A program made the translations under genes and the position numbers. Under the pieces are notes generated by a model. That model saw only the letters and a program-made list of their open reading frames with translations. It made no database searches and had not been told where the DNA came from. 64,000 nt of DNA from Brevundimonas sp. UBA5713 (GTDB taxonomy: Bacteria; Pseudomonadota; Alphaproteobacteria; Caulobacterales; Caulobacteraceae), in NCBI RefSeq assembly GCF_002419815.1, contig NZ_DIGV01000043.1, forward strand, positions 7,504 through 71,503, written 5' to 3'. This document shows, in pieces, positions 51,774 through 59,709 of the stretch (the first letter of the stretch is position 1; each line of letters starts with the position of its first letter).

Positions 51774-52885
51774 GCTTCGACTTTGATGCGACTGTTGTGG
51801 GTGCCGGTGCTGTAGGACTGGCGTGCGGACGGGCGTTATCAAAGCGGGGGCTGACGGTTCTGGTCCTCGAAAAAGAAGCCATGATTGGGCAGGGCGTTTC
51901 GTCGCGAAACTCCGAGGTCATACACGCGGGACTGTATTATCCGACTGGTTCGCTGAAGGCGAAGTTCTGCGTCGAAGGTCGCCGGCTGCTGTACGATTTC
52001 CTCGACAGCCGCAAGGTCGACTACAAGAAGTGCGGCAAGCTGGTGGTCGCGACCGAAGAGGCCGAAATCCCGCGCATCGAGGCTATCCTCGAACAGGGCC
52101 GTATCAATGATGTGGAAGGGCTGGAGCTGATCAGTGGCCCGGAGGCCATGAAGCTGGAGCCCCAGCTGAATGTGGCCGCGGCCATTAAGTCCCCTGAAAG
52201 CGGCGTGTTCGATAGCCACGGCTATATGCTGGCGCTGGAAGGCGAGATCGAGGCTGGTGGCGGGGCCGTCGTAACCTCTGCGCCCTTCCTCGGGGCCGAC
52301 CCTGTTCAGGGCGGCGGCTTCAAGGTGCGCGTGGGCGGCGAAGGGGCCACAGAGATAACCTCGCGTCTGTTGGTCACCGCATCGGGCCTGTCGGCGCAAA
52401 AGGTGGCGGCGGCCATCGAGGGCTATCCGGCGGACGACATCCCCCTAGGCCACTATGGCAAGGGCATTTATTTCCGCCTTTCGGGTCCGGCGCCGTTCGA
52501 GCGACTGATTTACCCGCCACCCATTCCTGGCGCGCTGGGCACCCACTATCGCAAGGATTTGGGCGGGCAGGGCGTGTTTGGCCCCGACCTCGTCTATGTC
52601 GAGACCGAGGACTATTCGGTCGATCCGGACAAGGCGCAGGAGTTTGCCGACTATATCCGCCGTTTCTGGCCGGGCGTGCGCGCCGAGGCGCTGGCGGCGG
52701 ACTATGCCGGTATCCGGCCCAAGTTGCATGGTGCCGGCCAGCCGCAGCCCGACTTCCAGCTGCACGGGGCGTCGGCGCACGGCATCGAAGGCCTGATGGC
52801 CCTGTTCGGCATCGAGAGCCCCGGCCTGACCAGTTCAATGGCCATCGGCGAGGCTGTGGCCAAGGAATTGCTCGCTGATTCGTAG
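51770..52885 (+). CDS. FAD-dependent oxidoreductase (L-2-hydroxyglutarate oxidase-like)
   Basis: 371 residues of the DAO/GlpO fold. FAD-binding VVGAGAVGLACGRALSKRG at the N-terminus; SSRNSEVIHAGLYYPTGSLKAKFCVEG matches the L-2-hydroxyglutarate dehydrogenase/LhgO group, as do GIYFRLSG and the C-terminal GIESPGLTSSMAIGEAV. The family oxidises 2-hydroxyglutarate to 2-oxoglutarate and passes electrons to quinone; exact substrate inferred. Translation coupled to the START-domain gene by ATGA. Confidence 0.87.
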   Translation: MSFDFDATVVGAGAVGLACGRALSKRGLTVLVLEKEAMIGQGVSSRNSEVIHAGLYYPTGSLKAKFCVEGRRLLYDFLDSRKVDYKKCGKLVVATEEAEIPRIEAILEQGRINDVEGLELISGPEAMKLEPQLNVAAAIKSPESGVFDSHGYMLALEGEIEAGGGAVVTSAPFLGADPVQGGGFKVRVGGEGATEITSRLLVTASGLSAQKVAAAIEGYPADDIPLGHYGKGIYFRLSGPAPFERLIYPPPIPGALGTHYRKDLGGQGVFGPDLVYVETEDYSVDPDKAQEFADYIRRFWPGVRAEALAADYAGIRPKLHGAGQPQPDFQLHGASAHGIEGLMALFGIESPGLTSSMAIGEAVAKELLADS

Positions 52886-52964
52886 CAAATAGGTCTATAG
52901 GACGCCCACGAGCAGCGGTTAGAGGCCCGATATCAGGCGGTTTTGAGGGGATTTAACGAACCTC

Positions 52965-52993
52965 TTGAAATCTCCGGCGGCTTCATGCATAAG
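52965..52993 (+). promoter_or_regulatory. Candidate promoter for rpmF
   Basis: TTGAAA (52965-52970; five of six) and CATAAG (52988-52993; four of six) spaced by 17 bases, about 90 bases upstream of the rpmF start codon. Confidence 0.4.
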
Positions 52994-53083
52994 CGCGGCC
53001 TCGTGTGGCGGTCCGGTTTCGTGGCCGCCGCTATTGTTTTTCGCGTCTTCTACGGACGCACCGACTTAGAGATTGAGACGGAC

Positions 53084-53266
53084 ATGGCCGTTCCGAAGCG
53101 CAAAGTATCCCCGTCCCGCCGTAACATGCGCCGTGCGCATGACGCTCTGGGCGCCAACACCTACACCGAGGACAAGGACACCGGTGAGCTGCGTCGCCCG
53201 CACCACATCGACCTGAAGACCGGCATGTACCGCGGTCGTCAAGTCCTGACCCAAGCCGAAGACTAA
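53084..53266 (+). CDS. rpmF: 50S ribosomal protein L32
   Basis: 60 residues, starting MAVPKRKVSPSRRNMRRAHD, the invariant L32 N-terminus, and continuing with HHIDLKTGMYRGRQVL. The zinc-binding cysteines found in some L32 proteins are absent, as is common in alphaproteobacteria. The frame is open for 47 more codons upstream but those have no family similarity. A strong terminator follows, so this is a short single-gene transcript. Confidence 0.97.
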   Translation: MAVPKRKVSPSRRNMRRAHDALGANTYTEDKDTGELRRPHHIDLKTGMYRGRQVLTQAED

Positions 53267-53314
53267 TCTTCGGACGTAGGTCGTCCGGCTTTACGGCCGG
53301 AGCACTGACTTCTG

Positions 53315-53348
53315 AAAACGGCACGCGATTGCATCGCGTGCCGTTTTT
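53315..53348. terminator. Terminator after rpmF
   Basis: Perfect 15-bp stem AAAACGGCACGCGAT / ATCGCGTGCCGTTTT with loop TGC and a T-run, about 50 bases after the rpmF stop. Confidence 0.85.
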
Positions 53349-53400
53349 GCGCGTTTTGGCATGTAGCATCTGGTCTTTATGATCGGAGGAGGCCTCCGTC

Positions 53401-54021
53401 GTGCATATGTTCGCAACCACCTTAGCCGTCGCTATCTCGACCTTGGCGCTGGCAGCCTGTTCCGCTGAAAATCCGCCCCCCGATCAGCAGCCGCCCGCGC
53501 CTCCCGCTGCGCAAGCGGCTCCAGAGACGGCCAGTCCCGCCGGTACGAATGTGCTGACGTCGGCGGGCTACGGCGCGCTCCGTATTGGTATGAGCCAGCA
53601 AGATATTGACCGCGCCTACGGTCCTATGCCCGACACTTCGCATCAGGTCTCGGACGAATGCCTCTACTATCATCCGCCCCAAGCCCCCGAGGGGCTGTTG
53701 GTGATGGTTCAGGACGGGCAATTGACGCGGATCACCTTGCGCCAGCCCGCTGACATCAAGACAGACAAGGGGTTCGGTGTCGGTGATGACCCTGCCGCCA
53801 TCAGGGCGGCCTATGGCGATCAGGGCCGTTGGGGACTTCACGCTTATGAAGCTGCGCCTGCGGGCTATTTCACCGTGTGGAGCGACAAGGTTCGCAACAG
53901 CGATGACTATGTCGAAGACCCTGCCGCAAGGGGTGTGGTCTATGAGGTTGGCGGCGAGGGAAGGGTCAAGCTCGTCCACGCAGGCGGCCCCAGCATCCAG
54001 CTGGTCGAGGGCTGCGCCTAA
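53401..54021 (+). CDS. Hypothetical lipoprotein
   Basis: 206 residues. A short signal peptide ends in the lipobox LALAAC, followed by a Pro/Ala-rich linker (about 22-46), so it is probably anchored in a membrane facing the periplasm. The mature domain begins YGALRIGMSQQDIDRAYG, a pattern seen in several small periplasmic domains of unknown function, and has two cysteines (in DECLYY and the C-terminal EGCA) that could pair. Start is GTG 53401; ATG 53407 is an alternative. No specific function recognised. Confidence 0.72.
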   Translation: MHMFATTLAVAISTLALAACSAENPPPDQQPPAPPAAQAAPETASPAGTNVLTSAGYGALRIGMSQQDIDRAYGPMPDTSHQVSDECLYYHPPQAPEGLLVMVQDGQLTRITLRQPADIKTDKGFGVGDDPAAIRAAYGDQGRWGLHAYEAAPAGYFTVWSDKVRNSDDYVEDPAARGVVYEVGGEGRVKLVHAGGPSIQLVEGCA

Positions 54022-54049
54022 CGCGGGGCGAGGAAATCTGCGACGAAGG

Positions 54050-54077
54050 TTGGCGATTCGGCGGCGGCTGGTCTAAA
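54050..54077 (+). promoter_or_regulatory. Candidate promoter for eno
   Basis: TTGGCG (54050-54055) and TCTAAA (54072-54077), spacer 16; TCTAAACC at 54072-54079 resembles the GCTANAWC -10 element described for Caulobacter housekeeping promoters. 41 bases upstream of the enolase start. Confidence 0.35.
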
Positions 54078-54118
54078 CCCGCCCGTAGCTTCTCCCTTTC
54101 CATACAGAGCGTCGTCAT

Positions 54119-55396
54119 ATGACCGATATCGCAGACATCGTTGCCCGCCAGATTCTCGACAGCCGTGGCAATCCGACGGTCGAAGTAGATGTAATCCTGG
54201 AAGACGGCTCGTTTGGCCGCGCGGCTGTGCCCTCGGGCGCTTCGACCGGCGCGCACGAAGCTGTCGAACTGCGTGACGGCGACAAGGATGTCTATGTGGG
54301 CAAGGGCGTCCAGAAGGCTGTCGATGCTGTGAATGGCGAAATCTTCGATGCTCTGTCGGGCCTTGACGCCGAAGACCAGCGTCGCATCGACGAAGCTCTG
54401 ATCGAGTTGGACGGCACCGAGAACAAGGCTCGCCTCGGTGCCAACGCCATCCTCGGCGTGTCGCTGGCTGTGGCCAAGGCTTCGGCCATCTCGGCCAACC
54501 TGCCGCTGCACCGCTACATCGGTGGCGTGTCGGCCCGCGTGCTGCCGACCCCGATGATGAACATCATCAACGGCGGCGCACACGCCGACAACCCGATCGA
54601 CATTCAGGAATTCATGATCATGCCGACCGGCGCATCGACCTTCTCGGACGGTCTGCGCATGGGTGCCGAAATCTTCCACGCGCTGAAGAAGCAACTGAAG
54701 GACGCCGGTCACAACACCAACGTCGGTGACGAAGGCGGCTTCGCGCCGAACCTCGGCTCGGCTGAAGAAGCTCTGAGCTTCATCACCAAGGCCGGTCAGG
54801 CCGCTGGCTATCTGGCCGGTGAAGACTTCCATCTGGCCCTCGACGTGGCTTCGACCGAGTTCTTCAAGGGCGGCAAGTACAACCTCGAAGGCGAAGGCAA
54901 GGCCTTCGACGCCGATGGCATGGTTGGCTACCTCGCTGATCTGGTCGAACGCTTCCCGATCGTGTCGATCGAAGACGGTTGCGCCGAAGACGATTTCGAA
55001 GGCTGGAAGCTGCTGACCGAGCGTCTGGGCGACCGCGTTCAACTGGTGGGTGACGACCTGTTCGTGACCAATCCGGCCCGTCTGGCCGCCGGTATCGGCG
55101 AAGGTCTGGCCAACTCCATCCTGATCAAGGTCAACCAGATCGGCACCCTGTCGGAGACGCTGGACGCCGTCGATATGGCGCACCGTGCCGGCTACACCGC
55201 CGTCATGTCGCACCGTTCGGGCGAGACCGAAGACGCCACCATCGCCGACCTTGCGGTTGCAACCAACTGCGGTCAGATCAAGACCGGCTCGCTGGCGCGT
55301 TCGGACCGGGTGGCCAAGTACAACCAGCTGCTGCGTCTGGAAGAAATGCTGGGCGACAACGGCCTGTACTACGGCGACGGCATGCTGCTGCGCTAA
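54119..55396 (+). CDS. eno: Enolase
   Basis: Converts 2-phosphoglycerate to phosphoenolpyruvate. 425 residues with IVARQILDSRGNPTVEVDV at the start, GGAHADNPIDIQEFMI, the catalytic Glu in GDEGGFAPNL, metal site SIEDGCAEDD and VGDDLFVTNP, the catalytic lysine in ILIKVNQIGTLSETL, and the signature MSHRSGETEDATIADLAV. ATG 54119. It is followed by a terminator, then ftsB and the pyruvate dehydrogenase genes, an order common to alphaproteobacteria. Confidence 0.98.
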   Translation: MTDIADIVARQILDSRGNPTVEVDVILEDGSFGRAAVPSGASTGAHEAVELRDGDKDVYVGKGVQKAVDAVNGEIFDALSGLDAEDQRRIDEALIELDGTENKARLGANAILGVSLAVAKASAISANLPLHRYIGGVSARVLPTPMMNIINGGAHADNPIDIQEFMIMPTGASTFSDGLRMGAEIFHALKKQLKDAGHNTNVGDEGGFAPNLGSAEEALSFITKAGQAAGYLAGEDFHLALDVASTEFFKGGKYNLEGEGKAFDADGMVGYLADLVERFPIVSIEDGCAEDDFEGWKLLTERLGDRVQLVGDDLFVTNPARLAAGIGEGLANSILIKVNQIGTLSETLDAVDMAHRAGYTAVMSHRSGETEDATIADLAVATNCGQIKTGSLARSDRVAKYNQLLRLEEMLGDNGLYYGDGMLLR

Positions 55397-55444
55397 GAAG
55401 CTTTGCCGGGGGATTTCCCCGTTAAAATTGCAAAGAATTTCAAA

Positions 55445-55486
55445 AACTCCGTCGCCGGTTCGCTGGTGGCGGAGTTATTAATTTTT
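55445..55486 (+). terminator. Terminator after eno
   Basis: 12-bp stem AACTCCGTCGCC / GGTGGCGGAGTT (two G-T wobbles), loop of eight bases, followed by ATTAATTTTT. Confidence 0.65.
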
Positions 55487-55545
55487 GGTTCACCATTTTG
55501 AGGCAGGGGTAGGATTCGTACCGCGCTCAGAAGGAGCGGTGTCCA

Positions 55546-55878
55546 GTGATCGAGCCCATGAAGCCGTATATCCGGTCAGCATTGTTGTTCTGCGCCATCG
55601 TCTACTTTGGCGTGCATGGCCTGACCGGCGAGCGCGGCGTGCTGAGTACGGCTGATCGCGAAGCCAAGATGGAACAGCGCAAGGCCGAACTGGCACATCT
55701 TCTGGAAGAGCGTCAGGACCTCGAAGTGCGCGTACGCTACCTGCGCTCCAGCAGCCTGTCGCGTGATCTGCTGGAAGAGCGGGCGAGGGCGGTAATCGGT
55801 TTCGTCGATCCGCGCGACTACGTGGTGCGCGTCAATACGCCTCTGAAGGACAACCAGCGCGAGATTCTGGCTGGCTAA
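55546..55878 (+). CDS. ftsB: Septum formation initiator (FtsB/DivIC family)
   Basis: 110 residues: a short cytoplasmic N-terminus, one transmembrane segment (about 10-27), then a periplasmic coiled coil (ADREAKMEQRKAELAHLLEE and RQDLEVRVRYLR). This layout and the position between eno and pdhA identify FtsB/DivIC, part of the FtsQLB complex that licenses septal wall synthesis. GTG 55546 has AAGGAG nine bases upstream; ATG 55558 is an alternative. Confidence 0.9.
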   Translation: MIEPMKPYIRSALLFCAIVYFGVHGLTGERGVLSTADREAKMEQRKAELAHLLEERQDLEVRVRYLRSSSLSRDLLEERARAVIGFVDPRDYVVRVNTPLKDNQREILAG

Positions 55879-55880
55879 AC

Positions 55881-55896
55881 TCGTGTTACAACACGA
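55881..55896. promoter_or_regulatory. Perfect inverted repeat upstream of pdhA (candidate operator)
   Basis: TCGTGTT-AC-AACACGA: 7-bp arms, 2-base spacer, three bases after the ftsB stop and about 95 bases before pdhA. A TTGCTA / GCTAAA pair (55906-55911 and 55928-55933) lies just downstream as a possible promoter, so the repeat would sit at its upstream edge. No T-run follows, so a terminator is unlikely. Confidence 0.4.
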
Positions 55897-55937
55897 AACT
55901 GCGCTTTGCTAACCCGGAACCAAGGCTGCTAAACCCG

Positions 55938-55954
55938 CTTCTCGTAATGAGAAG
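55938..55954. repeat. Second inverted repeat in the pdhA leader
   Basis: CTTCTC-GTAAT-GAGAAG: 6-bp arms, 5-base spacer, between the possible pdhA promoter and its start codon. Could be an mRNA hairpin or a binding site. Confidence 0.35.
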
Positions 55955-55990
55955 AGTCCCCGCGACAGGGGCGCAACCGGGAGATGCCGG

Positions 55991-57022
55991 ATGGCGAAAG
56001 CCACGGTTCAGAAGTCTTCGTCCGATCAGGGCGACAAGAAGATTCCGAACACGCCTCAGGCTTCGAAAGAAGATCTGCTGCGTTACTATCGCGAGATGGT
56101 CCTGATCCGCCGCTTTGAAGAGCGCGCAGGCCAGCTTTACGGCATGGGGCTGATCGGGGGCTTCTGCCACCTGTACATCGGTCAGGAAGCCGTCGCCGTT
56201 GGCGTGCAGGAAAGCGTCAAACAAGGCCACGACAAGATCATCACGGGCTATCGCGACCATGGCCACATGCTGGCTGCGGGCATGGACCCGAAAGAAGTCA
56301 TGGCCGAGTTGACGGGCCGCATCGGCGGTTCGTCCAAAGGCAAGGGCGGCTCGATGCACATGTTCGATGTGCCGACCGGCTTCTATGGCGGACACGGCAT
56401 TGTCGGCGCGCAGGTCGCCCTCGGCACCGGTCTGGCCTTTGCGGGCAAGTACCGCGGCGATGACTCGGTCAGCTTCGTCTATTTCGGCGACGGCGCGGCC
56501 AACCAGGGTCAGGTCTACGAAAGCTTCAACATGGCCCAGCTGTGGAAGCTGCCGGCCATCTACATCATCGAGAACAACCAGTACGCCATGGGGACCTCCA
56601 TCGAGCGTGCCTCCTCGACGACCGAGCTGTACATGCGCGGTGCCTCGTTCGGCATCCCGGGCGAACAGGTCGACGGCATGGACGTGCTGGCCGTGCGTGA
56701 CGCCACCGCCCGCGCGGTCGAGCGCGCCCGCAATGGCGAAGGCCCCTACATCCTTGAGGTGAAGACCTATCGCTACCGTGGTCACTCCATGTCCGACCCG
56801 GCGAAATACCGCACCAAGGAAGAGGTGGACGAGGTCAAGAAGACCCGCGACCCCATCGACCACCTGAAGGTGCTGCTGGCCGAAGCCAAGGCCACCGAAG
56901 AAGAACTGAAGGCCATCGACAACGAGGTGAAAGCCATCGTCGCCGAAGCCGTCCAATTTGCACAAGAGAGCCCGGAGCCGGACGCTTCGGAACTCTACAC
57001 CGACGTTTACGTGGAGGCCTGA
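55991..57022 (+). CDS. pdhA: Pyruvate dehydrogenase E1 component, alpha subunit
   Basis: 343 residues. Thiamine-diphosphate enzyme subunit that decarboxylates pyruvate. The ThDP/Mg motif runs from GDGAANQGQVYESFN to ENNQYAM; the N-terminal FEERAGQLYGMGLIGGFCHL and the regulatory loop YRYRGHSMSDPAKYR are conserved. The N-terminal about 25 residues are a charged Lys/Ser-rich tail. First gene of the pdhA-pdhB-pdhC-lpdA operon; three bases separate it from pdhB. Confidence 0.96.
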   Translation: MAKATVQKSSSDQGDKKIPNTPQASKEDLLRYYREMVLIRRFEERAGQLYGMGLIGGFCHLYIGQEAVAVGVQESVKQGHDKIITGYRDHGHMLAAGMDPKEVMAELTGRIGGSSKGKGGSMHMFDVPTGFYGGHGIVGAQVALGTGLAFAGKYRGDDSVSFVYFGDGAANQGQVYESFNMAQLWKLPAIYIIENNQYAMGTSIERASSTTELYMRGASFGIPGEQVDGMDVLAVRDATARAVERARNGEGPYILEVKTYRYRGHSMSDPAKYRTKEEVDEVKKTRDPIDHLKVLLAEAKATEEELKAIDNEVKAIVAEAVQFAQESPEPDASELYTDVYVEA

Positions 57023-57025
57023 TCC

Positions 57026-57290
57026 GTGACCGACATTCTGATGCCGGCGCTGTCGCCCACCATGGAAGAAGGCACGCTGACCAAATGGCACATCAAGGCG
57101 GGTGACACCGTCTCGGCCGGTCAGGTGATTGCAGAGATCGAAACCGACAAGGCCACGATGGAAGTCGAGGCCGTGGACGAAGGCGAAGTGCTGGAAATCC
57201 TCGTCGAAGAAGGTGCCGAGGGTGTGAAGGTGAACACCCCCATCGCCCGTCTGGCTGGCGAAGACGCCGCGCCGGCCCCCAAAAAGGCAG
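57026..57290 (+). repeat. Direct repeat copy 1: lipoyl-domain coding segment of pdhB
   Basis: Near-identical to 58393-58657 (offset 1367 bases). The longest exact tract seen is 38 bases, 57143-57180. Most differences are at third codon positions. Confidence 0.8.
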
Positions 57291-58396
57291 AAGAGGCTCC
57301 GGCTGAGCCCATGACGCAGACCGAAGCCGAGGCTCCGGTTGCGGCCAAGGCTGCGGCGGCTCCGGCTGCACGTCCGACCGCTGACCTGCGCGATCCGGAA
57401 ATTCCGGCTGACGCCAAGCTGGTGAAGACCACCATTCGCGACGCCCTGCGCGACGCGATGGCCGAGGAAATGCGCCGCGACGAAAACGTCTTCTTGATGG
57501 GCGAGGAAGTCGCCCAGTATCAGGGGGCCTATAAGGTCAGCCGCGAACTGCTGCAGGAATTCGGCGACCAGCGCGTGGTCGATACCCCGATCACCGAGCA
57601 CGGCTTTGCCGGTCTGGGTGTCGGTGCGGCTATGGCTGGCCTGAAGCCGATCGTCGAGTTCATGACGTGGAACTTTGGCATGCAGGCCATCGACCACATC
57701 ATCAACTCTGCGGCTAAGACCCTGTACATGTCGGGCGGTCAAATCCGTTGCCCGATCGTGTTCCGTGGTCCGAACGGTGCGGCCAGCCGCGTGGCGGCCC
57801 AGCACTCTCAGGACTATTCGGCTTGGTACGCCCAGATCCCGGGCCTGAAAGTGATTGCGCCGTATGACGCCGCAGACGCCAAGGGCCTGCTGAAAGCCGC
57901 TATCCGCGATCCGAACCCGGTCGTCTTCCTCGAGCACGAGATGATGTACGGCCTCGAGTTCGATGTGCCGGACGTGGAAGACTATGTCCTGCCGATCGGC
58001 AAGGCCAAGGTGCGCCGCGAAGGCAAGGACGTGACCATCACGGCCCACAGCCGCATGGTCGGCTTTGCCCTGCAAGCCGCTGAAAAGCTGGCCGAAGAGG
58101 GCATTGAGGCCGAGGTCATCGACCTGCGCACCCTGCGTCCCTTGGATCACGAAACCATCGTCGAAAGCGTCAAGAAGACCAACCGCATCGTCTCGGCCGA
58201 AGAAGGCTGGGGTCCGATGGGTGTGGGTGCCGAAGTGGTAGCCCGCGTGATCGAACACGCCTTCGACTATCTGGATGCTCCGCCGCTGCGCTTGCACCAG
58301 GAAGACGTTCCGCTGCCGTACGCCGCGAACCTCGAAGCCCTGTCTCTGCCGGGCGTCGACAAGATCGTGGCCGCTGTGAAGCAGGTGATGGCATGA
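57026..58396 (+). CDS. pdhB: Pyruvate dehydrogenase E1 beta subunit with N-terminal lipoyl domain
   Basis: 456 residues: a lipoyl domain (1-80; lipoylated lysine K42 in ETDKATMEV), an Ala/Pro-rich hinge (about 80-128) and the E1 beta core (GEEVAQYQGAYKVSREL, GLGVGAAMAGLKPIVEFM, HSQDYSAWYAQIPGLKV). A lipoyl domain on E1 beta is a feature of alphaproteobacterial complexes. GTG start. Its lipoyl domain differs from that of pdhC at only six of the first 89 residues. Confidence 0.97.
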   Translation: MTDILMPALSPTMEEGTLTKWHIKAGDTVSAGQVIAEIETDKATMEVEAVDEGEVLEILVEEGAEGVKVNTPIARLAGEDAAPAPKKAEEAPAEPMTQTEAEAPVAAKAAAAPAARPTADLRDPEIPADAKLVKTTIRDALRDAMAEEMRRDENVFLMGEEVAQYQGAYKVSRELLQEFGDQRVVDTPITEHGFAGLGVGAAMAGLKPIVEFMTWNFGMQAIDHIINSAAKTLYMSGGQIRCPIVFRGPNGAASRVAAQHSQDYSAWYAQIPGLKVIAPYDAADAKGLLKAAIRDPNPVVFLEHEMMYGLEFDVPDVEDYVLPIGKAKVRREGKDVTITAHSRMVGFALQAAEKLAEEGIEAEVIDLRTLRPLDHETIVESVKKTNRIVSAEEGWGPMGVGAEVVARVIEHAFDYLDAPPLRLHQEDVPLPYAANLEALSLPGVDKIVAAVKQVMA

Positions 58397-58657
58397 CGGA
58401 CATTCTGATGCCCGCCCTGTCTCCGACGATGGAGGAGGGCGTTCTGGCCAAATGGCACATCAAGGTCGGTGACACTGTCTCCGCCGGTGATGTCATTGCT
58501 GAAATCGAGACCGACAAGGCCACGATGGAAGTCGAGGCCGTGGACGAGGGCGAGGTGCTGGAAATCCTCGTCGAGGAAGGGGCCGAGGGCGTAAAGGTCA
58601 ACACGCCCATCGCCCGCCTGTCCGGTGACGACGCCGCGCCTGCGCCCAAGAAGGCCG
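58393..58657 (+). repeat. Direct repeat copy 2: lipoyl-domain coding segment of pdhC
   Basis: Partner of 57026-57290; the exact 38-base tract is at 58510-58547. Confidence 0.8.
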
Positions 58658-59697
58658 AGGCCAAGGAAGACGCCGCGCCTGCCAACGCCGAGCCGAAGGC
58701 CGACGCTAAGGACGAGTCGCCCAAGGCCGAGAAGGCTGACGCTCCCAAGGCTGAAACCAAGTCCGAGCCTGCGCCCAAGCGCGAGGACGGCGAGCGCATC
58801 TTTGCTTCGCCGCTGGCCCGCCGTCTGGCCAAGATGGCTGGCCTCGATCTGGCGTCCATCAAGGGCACCGGTCCGCACGGGCGTATCGTAAAGCGCGACG
58901 TCGAGGCTGCCGAGGCCAACGGCGGTGCCACCGCTGCCAAGGCCGCTCCGGCCGCTGCCGAGGGCAAGAAGCCCGCGCCGACGCTGGCCCAACTGGGCAT
59001 TCCGGACGGCACCTACGACCTGATCCCGCTGGATGGCATGCGCAAAGCCATTGCCCGCCGTCTTGTCGACAGCGTCAACAATGTCCCGCACTTCCCGCTG
59101 TTCATCGATGTGGAGCTGGACGCCCTGATGGCGGCCCGCGCCCAGATCAACAAGATGCTGGAGCCGCGCGGCATCAAGGTGTCGGTCAACGACTTCGTCA
59201 TCAAGGCTGCGGCCATGGCGCTGAAGGCTGTGCCGGAAGCCAACGCTTCCTACACGCCGGAAGGCATCGCCATGCACCACAATGCCGACGTGTCGATGGC
59301 TGTGGCGATCGATGGCGGCCTGATCACTCCGATCATCCGCAAGGCCGAGACCAAGGGGCTGGCCCAGATCGCGACCGAGTCCAAGGACCTCGCCACCCGT
59401 GCCCGCGATCGCAAGCTGAAGCCGGAAGAGTTCCAGGGCGGCACCTTCTCGGTGTCCAACCTTGGCATGTTCGGCATCAAGCAGTTCACCTCCATCATCA
59501 ATGAGCCGCAAGGCTGCATCATGAGTGTGGGTGCAGGCGAGCCGCGTCCGGTCGTCAAGAATGGCGAACTGACCGTGGCCACCGTCATGACCGTGACCCT
59601 GACCTGCGATCACCGCGTGGTTGATGGTGCGGTTGGCGCCCGCTTCCTGCAAGCCTTCAAGCCGCTGCTTGAAGACCCGCTGTCGATGCTGGCCTAA
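58393..59697 (+). CDS. pdhC: Pyruvate dehydrogenase E2 (dihydrolipoamide acetyltransferase)
   Basis: 434 residues: one lipoyl domain (1-80, K42), a charged Ala/Lys/Glu/Pro linker, a peripheral subunit-binding domain (about 134-170; ASPLARRLAKMAGLDL, GTGPHGRIVKRDV) and the catalytic core ending with DHRVVDGAVGARFL, whose His and Asp are the acetyltransferase residues. It forms the core of the complex and passes acetyl groups to CoA. ATG overlaps the pdhB stop (ATGA). Confidence 0.97.
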   Translation: MTDILMPALSPTMEEGVLAKWHIKVGDTVSAGDVIAEIETDKATMEVEAVDEGEVLEILVEEGAEGVKVNTPIARLSGDDAAPAPKKAEAKEDAAPANAEPKADAKDESPKAEKADAPKAETKSEPAPKREDGERIFASPLARRLAKMAGLDLASIKGTGPHGRIVKRDVEAAEANGGATAAKAAPAAAEGKKPAPTLAQLGIPDGTYDLIPLDGMRKAIARRLVDSVNNVPHFPLFIDVELDALMAARAQINKMLEPRGIKVSVNDFVIKAAAMALKAVPEANASYTPEGIAMHHNADVSMAVAIDGGLITPIIRKAETKGLAQIATESKDLATRARDRKLKPEEFQGGTFSVSNLGMFGIKQFTSIINEPQGCIMSVGAGEPRPVVKNGELTVATVMTVTLTCDHRVVDGAVGARFLQAFKPLLEDPLSMLA

Positions 59698-59709
59698 GGA
59701 TCAGAACAT

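Noticed and set aside
52943..53083. N-terminal extension of L32
   Set aside because: The invariant L32 start MAVPKRK begins at 53084; the upstream part contains a promoter-like sequence and no conservation.
55886..58297. An 803-codon minus-strand open frame opposite pdhA/pdhB
   Set aside because: Antisense shadow of two strongly conserved genes in a GC-rich genome; no family features.
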